Of a stretch of DNA of 64,000 nt, positions 46,706 through 54,861 are shown one piece after another. The translations under genes and the position numbers were made by a program. The stretch covers positions 62,001-126,000 of the forward strand of contig BBYL01000033.1 of NCBI GenBank assembly GCA_001570385.1. Direction: 5' to 3'. The DNA comes from Microtetraspora glauca (GTDB taxonomy: Bacteria > Actinomycetota > Actinomycetes > Streptosporangiales > Streptosporangiaceae). The notes under the pieces were generated by a model. That model was given only the letters and a program-made list of their open reading frames with translations, was not told where the DNA came from and did no database searches. Each line of letters starts with the position of its first letter. Position 1 is the first letter of the stretch.

Positions 46706-47989
46706 ATGCCGGCTGTGGTTCTCGTAGGCGCCCAATGGGGCGATGAGGGCAAGGGAAAGGCCACCGACCTGCTCGGGGGCGACGTTCACTACGTCGTCCG
46801 CTATCAGGGCGGTAACAACGCGGGCCACACCGTGGTCATCGGCGACCAGAAATACGCCCTGCATCTGCTGCCGACGGGCGTTCTCTCCCCGGACGTGGTC
46901 CCCGTGATCGGCAACGGCGTCGTGGTCGACCCGGGCGTGCTGCTCAGCGAGATCGACGGGCTGGCCCAGCGCGGGATCAACGCCGACCGGCTGCTGATCT
47001 CGGCGAACGCCCACCTGATCATGCCGCATCACAAGGCCATCGACAAGGTCAGCGAGCGCTACCTGGGCAAGGCCAAGATCGGCACGACCGGGCGCGGCAT
47101 CGGCCCCGCCTACGGCGACAAGATCTACCGCATGGGCATCCGCGTCCAGGACCTGCTGGACCCGGGCATCCTCAAGCAGAAGATCGAGATCGCCCTCGGC
47201 GACAAGAACCAGATCCTCACCAAGATCTACAACCGGCGCGGGCTCGACCCGGTCAAGGTGCTCGACGAATACCTCGCGTACGCCGAGCGGCTCAAGCCGC
47301 ACATCACGGACACGTCGCTGGTGCTGAGCAAGGCGCTGGACGAGGGCAAGGTCGTCCTCCTCGAAGGCGGCCAGGGCACGCTGCTGGACATCGACCACGG
47401 CACCTACCCGTTCGTGACCTCGTCGTCCCCGACCTCGGGCGGCGCGTGCGTCGGCTCGGGCATCCCGCCGTCGCGGCTCACCCGCGTCATCGGCATCCTC
47501 AAGGCGTACACCACGCGGGTCGGCTCGGGGCCGTTCCCCACGGAGCTGACCGACGAGATGGGCGACTGGCTGCGCTCCACCGGCGGCGAGTACGGCGTGA
47601 CCACCGGCCGCAACCGCCGCTGCGGCTGGTTCGACGCGGTCATCGCGCGGTACGCCACCCGGATCAACGGCGTGACCGACTTCTTCCTCACCAAGCTGGA
47701 CGTGCTGTCCGGGCTGGAGCGCATCCCCGTCTGCGTCGCGTACGACGTGGACGGCGTGCGCCACGAGGAGATCCCCATGACACAGACCGAGTTCCACCAC
47801 GCCAAGCCGATCTACGAGGAGCTGCCCGGCTGGCAGGAGGACATCACCGGCGCCAAGACGTTCGACGACCTGCCGCCCAAGGCGCAGGATTACGTCAAGG
47901 CGCTCGAGGAGATGAGCGGGGCCCCGATCTCCGCGATCGGCGTCGGTCCCGGCCGCACGCAGACCCTCCAGATCCGCCCGCTGATCTGA
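46706..47989 (+). CDS. purA: Adenylosuccinate synthetase
   Basis: GTP-dependent enzyme joining IMP and aspartate on the way to AMP (427 residues). It has the N-terminal GAQWGDEGKGKATDLL with the catalytic Asp and His-bearing GGNNAGHTVV, the IMP site GTTGRGIGPAYGDK, the switch region GGQGTLLDIDHGTYPFVTSS and the C-terminal GGEYGVTTGRNRRCGWFD. ATG 46706 follows GCAGGAG by about 7 nt. A terminator-like hairpin precedes it. Confidence 0.97.
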   Translation: MPAVVLVGAQWGDEGKGKATDLLGGDVHYVVRYQGGNNAGHTVVIGDQKYALHLLPTGVLSPDVVPVIGNGVVVDPGVLLSEIDGLAQRGINADRLLISANAHLIMPHHKAIDKVSERYLGKAKIGTTGRGIGPAYGDKIYRMGIRVQDLLDPGILKQKIEIALGDKNQILTKIYNRRGLDPVKVLDEYLAYAERLKPHITDTSLVLSKALDEGKVVLLEGGQGTLLDIDHGTYPFVTSSSPTSGGACVGSGIPPSRLTRVIGILKAYTTRVGSGPFPTELTDEMGDWLRSTGGEYGVTTGRNRRCGWFDAVIARYATRINGVTDFFLTKLDVLSGLERIPVCVAYDVDGVRHEEIPMTQTEFHHAKPIYEELPGWQEDITGAKTFDDLPPKAQDYVKALEEMSGAPISAIGVGPGRTQTLQIRPLI

Positions 47990-48079
47990 GCGCGTTTCCC
48001 CACTCCCGCAGGTTGTGCGGCATTTGAGCGGATGCGCGCCGAGGGGGTGGGGATGCTCGGGCACCGCCGGCCCACCCAG

Positions 48080-48085
48080 TAGGGT
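48080..48085 (+). promoter_or_regulatory. -10-like hexamer for the glycerophosphodiesterase gene
   Basis: TAGGGT lies 8 nt before the GTG at 48094 with no Shine-Dalgarno in between, consistent with a leaderless mRNA. Confidence 0.5.
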
Positions 48086-48093
48086 TCGCCGTT

Positions 48094-49020
48094 GTGCACG
48101 GACACGTTGAACTACACGGCCATCGGGGAGCGCGCGGGCTGCGGCCCGAGAACACGCTTCCCGGGCTCGCCTTCGCGCTGGAACTCGGGGTCGACGCACT
48201 GGAGTTCGACGTCGCCCTGAGCTCCGACGGGCAGATCGTGCTCACGCACGATCTGATCGTCTCGCCGGTGACCAGCGCGGACACCGGGATGGCCACGGCG
48301 GGCGACGAGATGTTCCCGTACGTCGGCAAGCCGATCGGCTCCCTGACGCTGGACCAGCTCAGGACGCTCGACGTCGGCATCCGGATGCCGAAGCGACCCG
48401 ACGACCCGTTCGCGCTCACCCAGGTGCCGCTGCCGGACACCCGGATGCCCACGCTCGGAGCCGTGCTCGGCCTCGTCGACGCGTACGGCGCGGACCAGGT
48501 CAGGTTGCACGTCGAGCTGAAGTCCGACCCTGAGCGCCCGGACCTCTCGGCCGATCCGCACGCGTTCACCGAGCTCGTGGTGAAGGAGCTCGACCGGCAC
48601 GGCCGGCTCGCGAACACCGCCCTGCTCAGCTTCGACTGGCGCGTCCTCGAGATCGCGCGCCCGCTGGTCGACCGGCGGTACGCGCTGGTCGAGCAGGTGA
48701 CGATGACCCCCACCTGGATGAACGGCCTGGAGTTGGCCGACTTCGACGGCGACCTGGCGGCCGCGGCCCTGGCGGTCGGGGCCACCGCGCTGTCCCCCGA
48801 CCGCGTGCTGGTCGACCGGGCACTGATGGCCGGCGCGGCGGACCGCGACCTTCCGGTGGTGGTGTGGACGGTCAACGACCCCGACGAGGCGGCCGGGCTC
48901 ATCGACCTGGGCGTGGCGGGCGTCGTCACCGACTATCCGGACCGGATGCGGCGTCTGTGGGCCGCCCGGGGGCTTTCCCTGCCGTCGCCGATCCCCCCGC
49001 TCCGCAACGCCGTCGCCTAG
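48094..49020 (+). CDS. Glycerophosphodiester phosphodiesterase
   Basis: GDPD-family TIM barrel (308 residues) that releases glycerol 3-phosphate from glycerophosphodiesters. The catalytic His pair and metal ligands are in LHGHRGARGLRPENT, EFDVALSSDGQIVLTHD and LHVELKS. WTVNDPDEAAGLIDLGVAGVVTDYPD is the conserved C-terminal strand/helix. No signal peptide is seen, so it is probably cytoplasmic. GTG start; leaderless. Confidence 0.93.
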   Translation: MHGHVELHGHRGARGLRPENTLPGLAFALELGVDALEFDVALSSDGQIVLTHDLIVSPVTSADTGMATAGDEMFPYVGKPIGSLTLDQLRTLDVGIRMPKRPDDPFALTQVPLPDTRMPTLGAVLGLVDAYGADQVRLHVELKSDPERPDLSADPHAFTELVVKELDRHGRLANTALLSFDWRVLEIARPLVDRRYALVEQVTMTPTWMNGLELADFDGDLAAAALAVGATALSPDRVLVDRALMAGAADRDLPVVVWTVNDPDEAAGLIDLGVAGVVTDYPDRMRRLWAARGLSLPSPIPPLRNAVA

Positions 49021-49025
49021 CCCCG

Positions 49026-49256
49026 TCAGCCGTCCCCGGCGTCCTGCTCCTCCTCCTCGGGCGATTCCGCGATGGACAGGGCGCCGGACGGGCAGAGCTG
49101 TACCGCCTGCCTGACCGCGCCCGCCATCGAGGCGGGCGGCTCCGGGACGAGAAGGACGACGGTCCCGTCGTCCTCGCTCTGGTCGAACACCTCGCCCACG
49201 GCGAGCACGCACATCCCGGCCCCGATGCAGCGGCCGGTATCCGCGACGATCTTCAT
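49026..49256 (-). CDS. Ferredoxin (3Fe-4S type), P450 partner
   Basis: The 76-residue electron-transfer protein has Cys10 and Cys16 in CIGAGMC and Cys55 in QLCPSGAL, the three-cysteine pattern of 3Fe-4S ferredoxins that feed actinomycete P450s. The C-terminus is acidic (EEEEQDAGDG). It lies 13 nt after the P450 gene on the same strand, so the two are cotranscribed and should function together. Confidence 0.93.
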   Translation of the reverse strand: MKIVADTGRCIGAGMCVLAVGEVFDQSEDDGTVVLLVPEPPASMAGAVRQAVQLCPSGALSIAESPEEEEQDAGDG

Positions 49257-49269
49257 GGTCGTCCCCCTC

Positions 49270-50469
49270 CTACCAGGTGACCGGCAGCCGGTGCACCCCG
49301 TAGATCGCCATGTTGGTCCGCATCGGGACCTCCTCCGGCGGTACGGCGAGGCGCAGGCCGGGGAAGCGGCGCAGCAGGGCCGGGTAGGCGATCCGCATCT
49401 CGGTCCTGGCGAGCTGCTGGCCGAGGCACTGGTGGATGCCGTGGCCGAAGGTGAGGTGCCCGCCGGCGTGCCGCGTCACGTCGAGCTGGTCGGGCTCCGG
49501 GAACCGCTCGGGATCGCGGTTGGCGGCCGACACCGACAGCGTCACCGACTCACCCGCCCGGATGAGACGACCGTCGATCTCGACGTCCTCCAGAGCCGCC
49601 CGTACCGGGCCGATGTGGATGACGGTCAGATAGCGCAACAACTCCTCGACGGCGTCCTCCACCACCTCGGGCTTGTCCCGTACGGCGGCGAGCTGGGCGG
49701 GGTTGCGCAGCAGGGCGTAGGTGCCGAGGGCCAGCATGTTCGCGGTCGTCTCGTGGCCGGCGATGAGGAGCAGCGTGGTGACGCCGGTGAGCTCCTCGTC
49801 GGTCAGGTCGGTGTCCGTCGCGAGCCCGCTGACCAGGTCGTCGTCCGGCTCGGCCCGCTTGCGCCGCACCAACTCGTCGAGGTAGTCGAGGAGGTCGTTC
49901 ATCGCGGCCTCCACCTCCTCGACCGTGGAGTCCAGGCTGAGCAGCACGGCGGAGTCGCGCTGGAACTTCTTCCTGTCGGCGTACGGGACGCCGAGCAGCT
50001 CGCAGATCACGAGGGACGGGATCGGCAGCGCGAACGCCCGCACGAGGTCGATCGGGCCGCCCACGTCCTCCATGGCGTCCAGATGATCGCGGGTGATCTC
50101 CTCGATCCTCGGCTCCAGCCGCTTCATCCGGCGGACCGTGAACTGGCCGGCCAGCAGGCGCCGGTAGCGGGTGTGGTCAGGCGGGTCCATGCGCAGGAAG
50201 AAGCCCGGACGCCGCAGGGTCGAGCGGAACTGCGCGGCCCGCTGCGGGATCGGCATGTGCAGGAGGTCGATGCGCGTGCTGAAACGTGGGTCGGCGAGGA
50301 TGGCACGAGCGGCCGCGTGGCCCGTCACCAGCCAGCCCTGGTGGCCGTCCGGGTAGGCCAGCGGGCGGATGGGGTCCTCCTCACGCCAGCGGGCCAGGTC
50401 CTCCGGCGGGTCCAACGGGCGTACGCGCGCGAGGGGAAGGGTCACCGGACGGGTCGCGGCCTCGGTCAT
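49270..50469 (-). CDS. Cytochrome P450
   Basis: Soluble P450 monooxygenase (399 residues from ATG 50469). The I-helix oxygen site is LLIAGHETTANMLALG, the K-helix region contains AVEELLRYLTVI, and the haem-ligand loop is FGHGIHQCLGQQLARTE. It resembles CYP105/CYP107-type enzymes that hydroxylate natural products or xenobiotics. The ferredoxin gene follows by 13 nt. The open frame extends to 50628 but the added residues are AT-rich promoter DNA. A divergent TetR gene probably represses it. Confidence 0.94.
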   Translation of the reverse strand: MTEAATRPVTLPLARVRPLDPPEDLARWREEDPIRPLAYPDGHQGWLVTGHAAARAILADPRFSTRIDLLHMPIPQRAAQFRSTLRRPGFFLRMDPPDHTRYRRLLAGQFTVRRMKRLEPRIEEITRDHLDAMEDVGGPIDLVRAFALPIPSLVICELLGVPYADRKKFQRDSAVLLSLDSTVEEVEAAMNDLLDYLDELVRRKRAEPDDDLVSGLATDTDLTDEELTGVTTLLLIAGHETTANMLALGTYALLRNPAQLAAVRDKPEVVEDAVEELLRYLTVIHIGPVRAALEDVEIDGRLIRAGESVTLSVSAANRDPERFPEPDQLDVTRHAGGHLTFGHGIHQCLGQQLARTEMRIAYPALLRRFPGLRLAVPPEEVPMRTNMAIYGVHRLPVTW

Positions 50470-50532
50470 GACGGGCTCCTTGTGGAAGAGCTGCCGGAAT
50501 TCGCTGCACCTATTCCACGGAACAACATTTAA

Positions 50533-50544
50533 TGCAAAGTTGCA
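50533..50544. promoter_or_regulatory. Candidate TetR operator TGCAA-N2-TTGCA
   Basis: A 12-bp inverted repeat with arms TGCAA/TTGCA sits in the AT-rich spacer between the divergent P450 and TetR genes, about 64 bp from the P450 start and 34 bp from the TetR start, a position able to control both. Confidence 0.55.
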
Positions 50545-50578
50545 ATGAATGAAGATATATATGTCGTAAAGTTGGACT

Positions 50579-51214
50579 ATGTCGCACCCTCCTGGCCTGC
50601 GGGAACGCAAGAAGATCCGCACGCGCAACGCGCTTGTCGACGCGTCTCTGCGGCTGTTCGAGGAAAAGGGCTACGACGCGACCACCATCGCGGAAATCGC
50701 CGCCGCCGTGGACGTCTCGCCGCGGACGTTCTTCAGTTACTTCACCAGCAAGGAAGACGTCGTCTTCTTCGACAACGAGGTGCGGGTCGCCGAGGCCCTC
50801 CGCGTGATCGCCGACCGCCGGCCCGGGGAGTCCGCGATGGATCTCCTCGTCCGGGCGGCACGGCAGAGCCTGGACCGCGACTTCGCGGACGCGGACAGGT
50901 CCGTCGAGGCGGCCCAGCGGCGCACACACCTGATCGAGTCCGTCCCCTCACTGCAGGCGCGGGCGCTGCACCTGCTCTTCGACACGCAACGCCGGGTGGC
51001 CCGCGCCCTGCACGAGGCGTGCCCCGACCAACTCGACCCCGTCGAGGCCGCCTCGGCGGTCGGCGCGATCGTCGGCGCGGCCAGGCTCGCCGCCATGACG
51101 TGCGTCGACCAAGGAGCCTCTCCCCCGGAGGTACGGGCCGCCATCGACAAGGCGATCGACATCACGATCAGGGGTCTCGGCTCCTTCGGCTTCCCCGGCC
51201 ACGACGCCCGTTAG
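50579..51214 (+). CDS. TetR-family transcriptional regulator
   Basis: The 211-residue repressor has the N-terminal helix-turn-helix RNALVDASLRLFEEKGYDATTIAEIAAAVDVSPRTFFSYF and a helical ligand domain. It is divergent from the P450-ferredoxin pair and probably controls it. TAAAGT (50567-50572) lies 6 nt before the ATG, so the mRNA may be leaderless. Its last 65 bp, from 51150 to the stop, are repeated exactly at 52781-52845 downstream of the next gene, marking the boundary of an insertion. Confidence 0.93.
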   Translation: MSHPPGLRERKKIRTRNALVDASLRLFEEKGYDATTIAEIAAAVDVSPRTFFSYFTSKEDVVFFDNEVRVAEALRVIADRRPGESAMDLLVRAARQSLDRDFADADRSVEAAQRRTHLIESVPSLQARALHLLFDTQRRVARALHEACPDQLDPVEAASAVGAIVGAARLAAMTCVDQGASPPEVRAAIDKAIDITIRGLGSFGFPGHDAR

Positions 51215-51215
51215 C
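51150..51215. repeat. 66-bp direct repeat, left copy (att-like), in the tetR 3' end
   Basis: This perfect 66-bp sequence is the end of the TetR coding region including the stop codon plus one base. It recurs at 52781-52846. The pair flanks 1.57 kb holding one ATPase/nuclease-like gene. Confidence 0.95.
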
Positions 51216-51220
51216 AGCGA

Positions 51221-52696
51221 CTACGAACCCTCGTACAAGCGGGCGAGGTCCACGAGTTCGATGTCCGCCCGTGCGTCGGCGACCCGGCGAAGGTCGTCGG
51301 TGAACCCCGACCGGCTGAAAAGCAGCAGCTTGGGCGGCGACCCGACCTTGGCGGCGGGCAGCAGGCCGCGAAGATGTTCGAGGCGCCGCACGTGCGACAC
51401 GTCCATCACCGCACCGGTCCCCTTCGCCTCGCCTATCGCGGTTATCCGGTCCGCCGCGAAGGAGGGCGATTCCGTGACGACGATGTCGATCTCATGCCCC
51501 CGCCGGTGCTCGCGGCAGGCGATCTCGGTGGGGCGGACCCTGGCCGCCACTCCTCCAAGCGTCCCCGAGTCGGCGTGCTCGAAGCACCAATCACGGGCCA
51601 GGTCCTCGAAGTGCGGCCCGTAGATCTTCGCGGCAACGGTATCGGCGTTGTCGGCCCATACCCGACTCGCCCGTCCGATCACCAACTCGGGCTCGTGACG
51701 TTGGACCAGAAGCTGGTGGAAGCGGACGACCGGTTCCGCGATCCGGTACACGCTGCGCTTCTCCCTGAGCGCGTCGTCGATCTGGACGATCAGGCCGATG
51801 TCCCGGAGGCCGGACAGCAGGTGACCGAGTGCACTACTGGGGCGGCCCAGCGCCGACGCGATCTCGGAGCGGCGATGGTTTCCCGCGCTCAGAGCCGCCA
51901 ACGTCGCCGCGTACGAGGTGGGATCGACGATGGACGACTCCTCCCGCAGGAGCAGGCCGCCCTCCCGGAACATGGCCGAGGCGGGGTTCAACAACCGGCG
52001 CGCCACCCACTCGTCGAAGTCGGCCGCCGAAGATGGGGAGGACCCTCCGCTCATTTCGAGGTACGCGGGAGTTCCACCGACCAGGGCATGCAGCCGGAAC
52101 GCGAGTTCCGGATCGTGCGACACCTGCCAGAACGCGGCGGCTTCCCGGTACCGGAACGGGCGGACGACCAGTTCCATGCTCGCCCGCCCGCGAAGCGGAG
52201 CCCCGCCGCCGAGCAGTTGGGCCATGGTGGTCAGCGCGCTGCCGCAAAGGATCATCCTGGTGCGGGTCCGTTCCTTGGCGAACCCAAGTGGGCGGAGCGC
52301 CTGCTGGAGATAGGACGGAAGTCCTGGAGTGGCGCCGACCAGGTACGGAAACTCATCGATGATCACGGGGACGGCACGGTCCTCGCCCAGCCTGAACAGC
52401 TCCTCCAGCGCCTCCTGCCACGACGGGAACCTGACGTGCTGCCGGAGTCCGAGAAAGGCGCCGTACGCGGCACCGAGGTCGGCGAGATTCTGCGTCTCGC
52501 TCTGCTGGGTGGCCGCGAAGAGGAAGCCTGAGGTCTGCCGGGCGAGAAGTTCGAGCATCAACGTCTTGCCCTGGCGGCGCCTCCCGTAGACGAGGCCGAG
52601 CGTCGCACCGATGGCGGGCATGGCGGCGAACTCGGTCAGCTCCCGCCACTCCGTGTCTCGCCCGAACAGCCGCTCAGGCTTCCCCGTGAACTGCAT
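51221..52696 (-). CDS. AAA ATPase with C-terminal DUF234 / PD-(D/E)XK nuclease-like domain
   Basis: The 491-residue protein of the archaeal-type ATPase family has three parts. Residues 1-200 are a P-loop domain with Walker A G38-RRRQGKT45 and Walker B VIIDEF (111-116), with a sensor-like MILCGSAL. Residues 265-310 form a winged helix (RSEIASALGRPSSALGHLL). Residues 330-491 look like DUF234 with a nuclease-type triad D404 (HEIDIVV) and E423-x-K425 (IGEAK). ATPases of this family are often linked to mobile DNA. The role here is unknown; defence, toxin or DNA handling are possible. It lies between 66-bp direct repeats. Confidence 0.88.
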   Translation of the reverse strand: MQFTGKPERLFGRDTEWRELTEFAAMPAIGATLGLVYGRRRQGKTLMLELLARQTSGFLFAATQQSETQNLADLGAAYGAFLGLRQHVRFPSWQEALEELFRLGEDRAVPVIIDEFPYLVGATPGLPSYLQQALRPLGFAKERTRTRMILCGSALTTMAQLLGGGAPLRGRASMELVVRPFRYREAAAFWQVSHDPELAFRLHALVGGTPAYLEMSGGSSPSSAADFDEWVARRLLNPASAMFREGGLLLREESSIVDPTSYAATLAALSAGNHRRSEIASALGRPSSALGHLLSGLRDIGLIVQIDDALREKRSVYRIAEPVVRFHQLLVQRHEPELVIGRASRVWADNADTVAAKIYGPHFEDLARDWCFEHADSGTLGGVAARVRPTEIACREHRRGHEIDIVVTESPSFAADRITAIGEAKGTGAVMDVSHVRRLEHLRGLLPAAKVGSPPKLLLFSRSGFTDDLRRVADARADIELVDLARLYEGS

Positions 52697-52704
52697 CGGA
52701 CAAT

Positions 52705-52735
52705 GATAGTTCCAGCTATGATAACTAGAGCTATC
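52705..52735. promoter_or_regulatory. 31-bp imperfect palindrome at the ATPase gene start
   Basis: The AT-rich element begins GATAG and ends CTATC, with matching AGCTATGATAACTAG-like inner arms and about three mismatched pairs. It starts 9 bp upstream of the ATG at 52696. Its base composition is strikingly unlike the rest of the window. Probably the operator/promoter of the cassette gene, perhaps autoregulated by its winged helix. Confidence 0.7.
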
Positions 52736-52780
52736 TTTCTCAACCTTCCTTCGAGGACGCCGGCGAAGCCCGAGGTAGCG

Positions 52781-52846
52781 AGGCGATCGACATCACGATC
52801 AGGGGTCTCGGCTCCTTCGGCTTCCCCGGCCACGACGCCCGTTAGC
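52781..52846. repeat. 66-bp direct repeat, right copy (att-like)
   Basis: Exact copy of 51150-51215. Here it is not part of any gene: the preceding bases are unrelated to tetR, so it is a truncated duplicate marking the right boundary of the inserted unit. Confidence 0.95.
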
Positions 52847-52884
52847 CGCGGCCCCTTCGGTGACGTCAGGTCGGGAATGCCGGA

Positions 52885-53676
52885 TCAGTGGAGCCGCAGC
52901 ACCTCCGCGAGCCTGTTCTTGATCGCGACGCGATGGGGAAGCGGGACGCGCTCCGGCGATCTGGTCCGTCGAACGCCGAGGTCGGCCAGGATGTACAGGC
53001 CCCGCAAGGTGCGCAGGCAGTTGGACACGTACGCGGGAATCGGCGCACCCAGGTCCGCGAAGTCCGCCTCGATCGGAGCCAGCCAGGCGACTGCCTGCTC
53101 TTCGGTCAGCTCCGGCCGGGTGAGGACCCTGCCTATCGCCTGGGCGAGCCGGTCGTCCTCCTCTTGGTCGAAGAGGTAGGTGGTGGGCGCGAGCAACCGG
53201 GCGACGGCCAGGTCGAGCATGGCCGTCGGCGCCACCTGAGGATGGAGGCCGAACGTACCCAGCAGATCCGCGCCGTGTGCCGCCGCGTGGAGCCAGCCCA
53301 ACTCGGCGTGATACCCCCGCAGGTCGGTCTCGGCGGGGTACCAGCGGGAGAACGTGGTCAGCCACTCATGGTCGAAGTCACCCCGGGAGACGATCATGTT
53401 CAGCACCAGGGGGGCGAACGTCCTGGCCTGGATCTCCGGATCGTCGAACCGCGCCGACATCACCGCCCCCAGCCCGGCACGGTGCTCAGGACCGATCACA
53501 TCACGCTCGATCCAGGTCCGCAGAACCATGTACGGGTAGCCGTCGCGGACCTCCGGGTCCGGATCCCGGAGGGCCGCGGCGAGTTCCTCGACCAGCCCGT
53601 CAAGGTGACTGCCGGACGGCAGGGCGTAGTCGTCGGCCGCGATGTTCTTCCAGTCGGTCGTTTCGGCAGTGTTCAT
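52885..53676 (-). CDS. DUF2785 family protein
   Basis: Soluble, largely helical protein of 263 residues. Recognisable DUF2785 stretches are LRDPDPEVRDGYPYMVLRTWI and GYHAELGWLHAAAHGADLLG. HEAT-like helices are likely. The family is widespread in Gram-positives and has no known biochemical role to me. It lies just beyond the right repeat of the cassette and would originally have followed tetR. Confidence 0.85.
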   Translation of the reverse strand: MNTAETTDWKNIAADDYALPSGSHLDGLVEELAAALRDPDPEVRDGYPYMVLRTWIERDVIGPEHRAGLGAVMSARFDDPEIQARTFAPLVLNMIVSRGDFDHEWLTTFSRWYPAETDLRGYHAELGWLHAAAHGADLLGTFGLHPQVAPTAMLDLAVARLLAPTTYLFDQEEDDRLAQAIGRVLTRPELTEEQAVAWLAPIEADFADLGAPIPAYVSNCLRTLRGLYILADLGVRRTRSPERVPLPHRVAIKNRLAEVLRLH

Positions 53677-53733
53677 GCGAGCAATCTACGGACGCCCGCA
53701 AGGGGACTTGCGGACGCAAGGGGTATCTCGATC

Positions 53734-54861
53734 TCAGAGCCAGCCGTTGCGGCGGAAGGCGCGGTGGAGCAGCGTGCAGGCGACGACCATCACACCGATC
53801 ACCGCGGGGTAGCCCCAGGCGGTCTTGATCTCCGGCATGTGCTCGAAGTTCATGCCGTAGACACCGGCGATCATCGTGGGCACCGAGATGATGGCGACCC
53901 AGGCCGAGATCTTCCGCATGTCCTCGTTGGCCAGGGCGTTCGAGCGGGCGAGGGCGGCCTGCAGGATGGAGTCGGACAGTTCGTTGGACGCCTGCACCTG
54001 CTCGCACACCCGGGACAGGTGGTCGCCGACGTCACGGAAGTACTCGCGCATCTCCGAGGGGATCATCCGCCGCTGCGGAAGGGAATTGAACGGCGTCTGG
54101 AGCGGGCCGACGGCCCTCTTGAGCTCCAGCATCTCGCGCTTGAGCTGGTAGATCCGGTTGATGTCCCGGGAGCTGACCTCGGCGAAGACGGCCGCCTCGA
54201 CGTCCTCGAGTTCGTCCTGCATCAGGTCGGCGACGTACAGGTACTTGTCCACGACGTAGTCGGCGATGGCGTGGAGCACCCCGGTCGGTCCGCGCCCGAG
54301 CAGCTTGGCGTCGTCCTCCAGCCTCTCCCTGACGTCCGCCAGGGGACACTGCCTGCCGTGCCGTACGGTGACCACGAAGTCGGGGCCGACGAACACCATG
54401 ATCTCGCCGATGGCGATGATCTCGCTCGCGGCGGTGGGCGTCTGGCTGTCGATGAACGCCACGGTCTTGAGCACGACGAACAGCGAGTCGCCGTACCGCT
54501 CGACCTTGGGCCGCTGGTGCGCCTTGATCGCGTCCTCGACGGCGAGCGGGTGCAGTCCGAAGACCTCCGCGAGCCATTCGACCTCGGGCGCGGCGGGCTC
54601 GTAGAGACCGACCCAGACGTACGCGTCGGGGGTGGCGTTGCCCTCGTTGTGCGCGCGGACCAGGCGGACCGCCTCGGCGATGCCGTCGGCGTCGACCTTC
54701 CTTCCCCCGATGTACGCGCCGAACTCCAGCAGGGAGTTGCTCGGCGGCACGCAGCGGCCGGTGACGGGCGGCTGCTCAGGCACCGGCACCGGCTTCGCCA
54801 GTCGTGGCGGAATCACCCGGGCGTGCCGGGAAATGAGTGGAAAAAGCGTTGAGGAGCGCAT
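53734..54861 (-). CDS. corA: Magnesium/cobalt transporter CorA
   Basis: Pentameric cation channel (375 residues). A large cytoplasmic N-terminal domain and long stalk helix (LPQRRMIPSEMREYFRDVGDHLSRVCEQVQ) lead to two C-terminal membrane helices joined by the selectivity motif GMNF (VYGMNFEHMPE). The basic C-terminal tail (RRNGWL) is typical. The N-terminal 40 residues are Pro-rich and poorly conserved, so the true start may be later. Confidence 0.93.
   Translation of the reverse strand: MRSSTLFPLISRHARVIPPRLAKPVPVPEQPPVTGRCVPPSNSLLEFGAYIGGRKVDADGIAEAVRLVRAHNEGNATPDAYVWVGLYEPAAPEVEWLAEVFGLHPLAVEDAIKAHQRPKVERYGDSLFVVLKTVAFIDSQTPTAASEIIAIGEIMVFVGPDFVVTVRHGRQCPLADVRERLEDDAKLLGRGPTGVLHAIADYVVDKYLYVADLMQDELEDVEAAVFAEVSSRDINRIYQLKREMLELKRAVGPLQTPFNSLPQRRMIPSEMREYFRDVGDHLSRVCEQVQASNELSDSILQAALARSNALANEDMRKISAWVAIISVPTMIAGVYGMNFEHMPEIKTAWGYPAVIGVMVVACTLLHRAFRRNGWL

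Larger units (their letters stand above)
51150..52846. mobile_element. Putative inserted cassette flanked by 66-bp direct repeats
   Basis: The unit consists of an AAA ATPase/PD-(D/E)XK-like gene and its palindromic upstream region, bounded by two perfect copies of the tetR 3' end. The target gene stays intact, as when site-specific elements integrate into gene 3' ends. No integrase, transposase or terminal inverted repeats are seen, so it would be mobilised in trans, be a remnant, or have arisen by unequal duplication. Confidence 0.6.
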
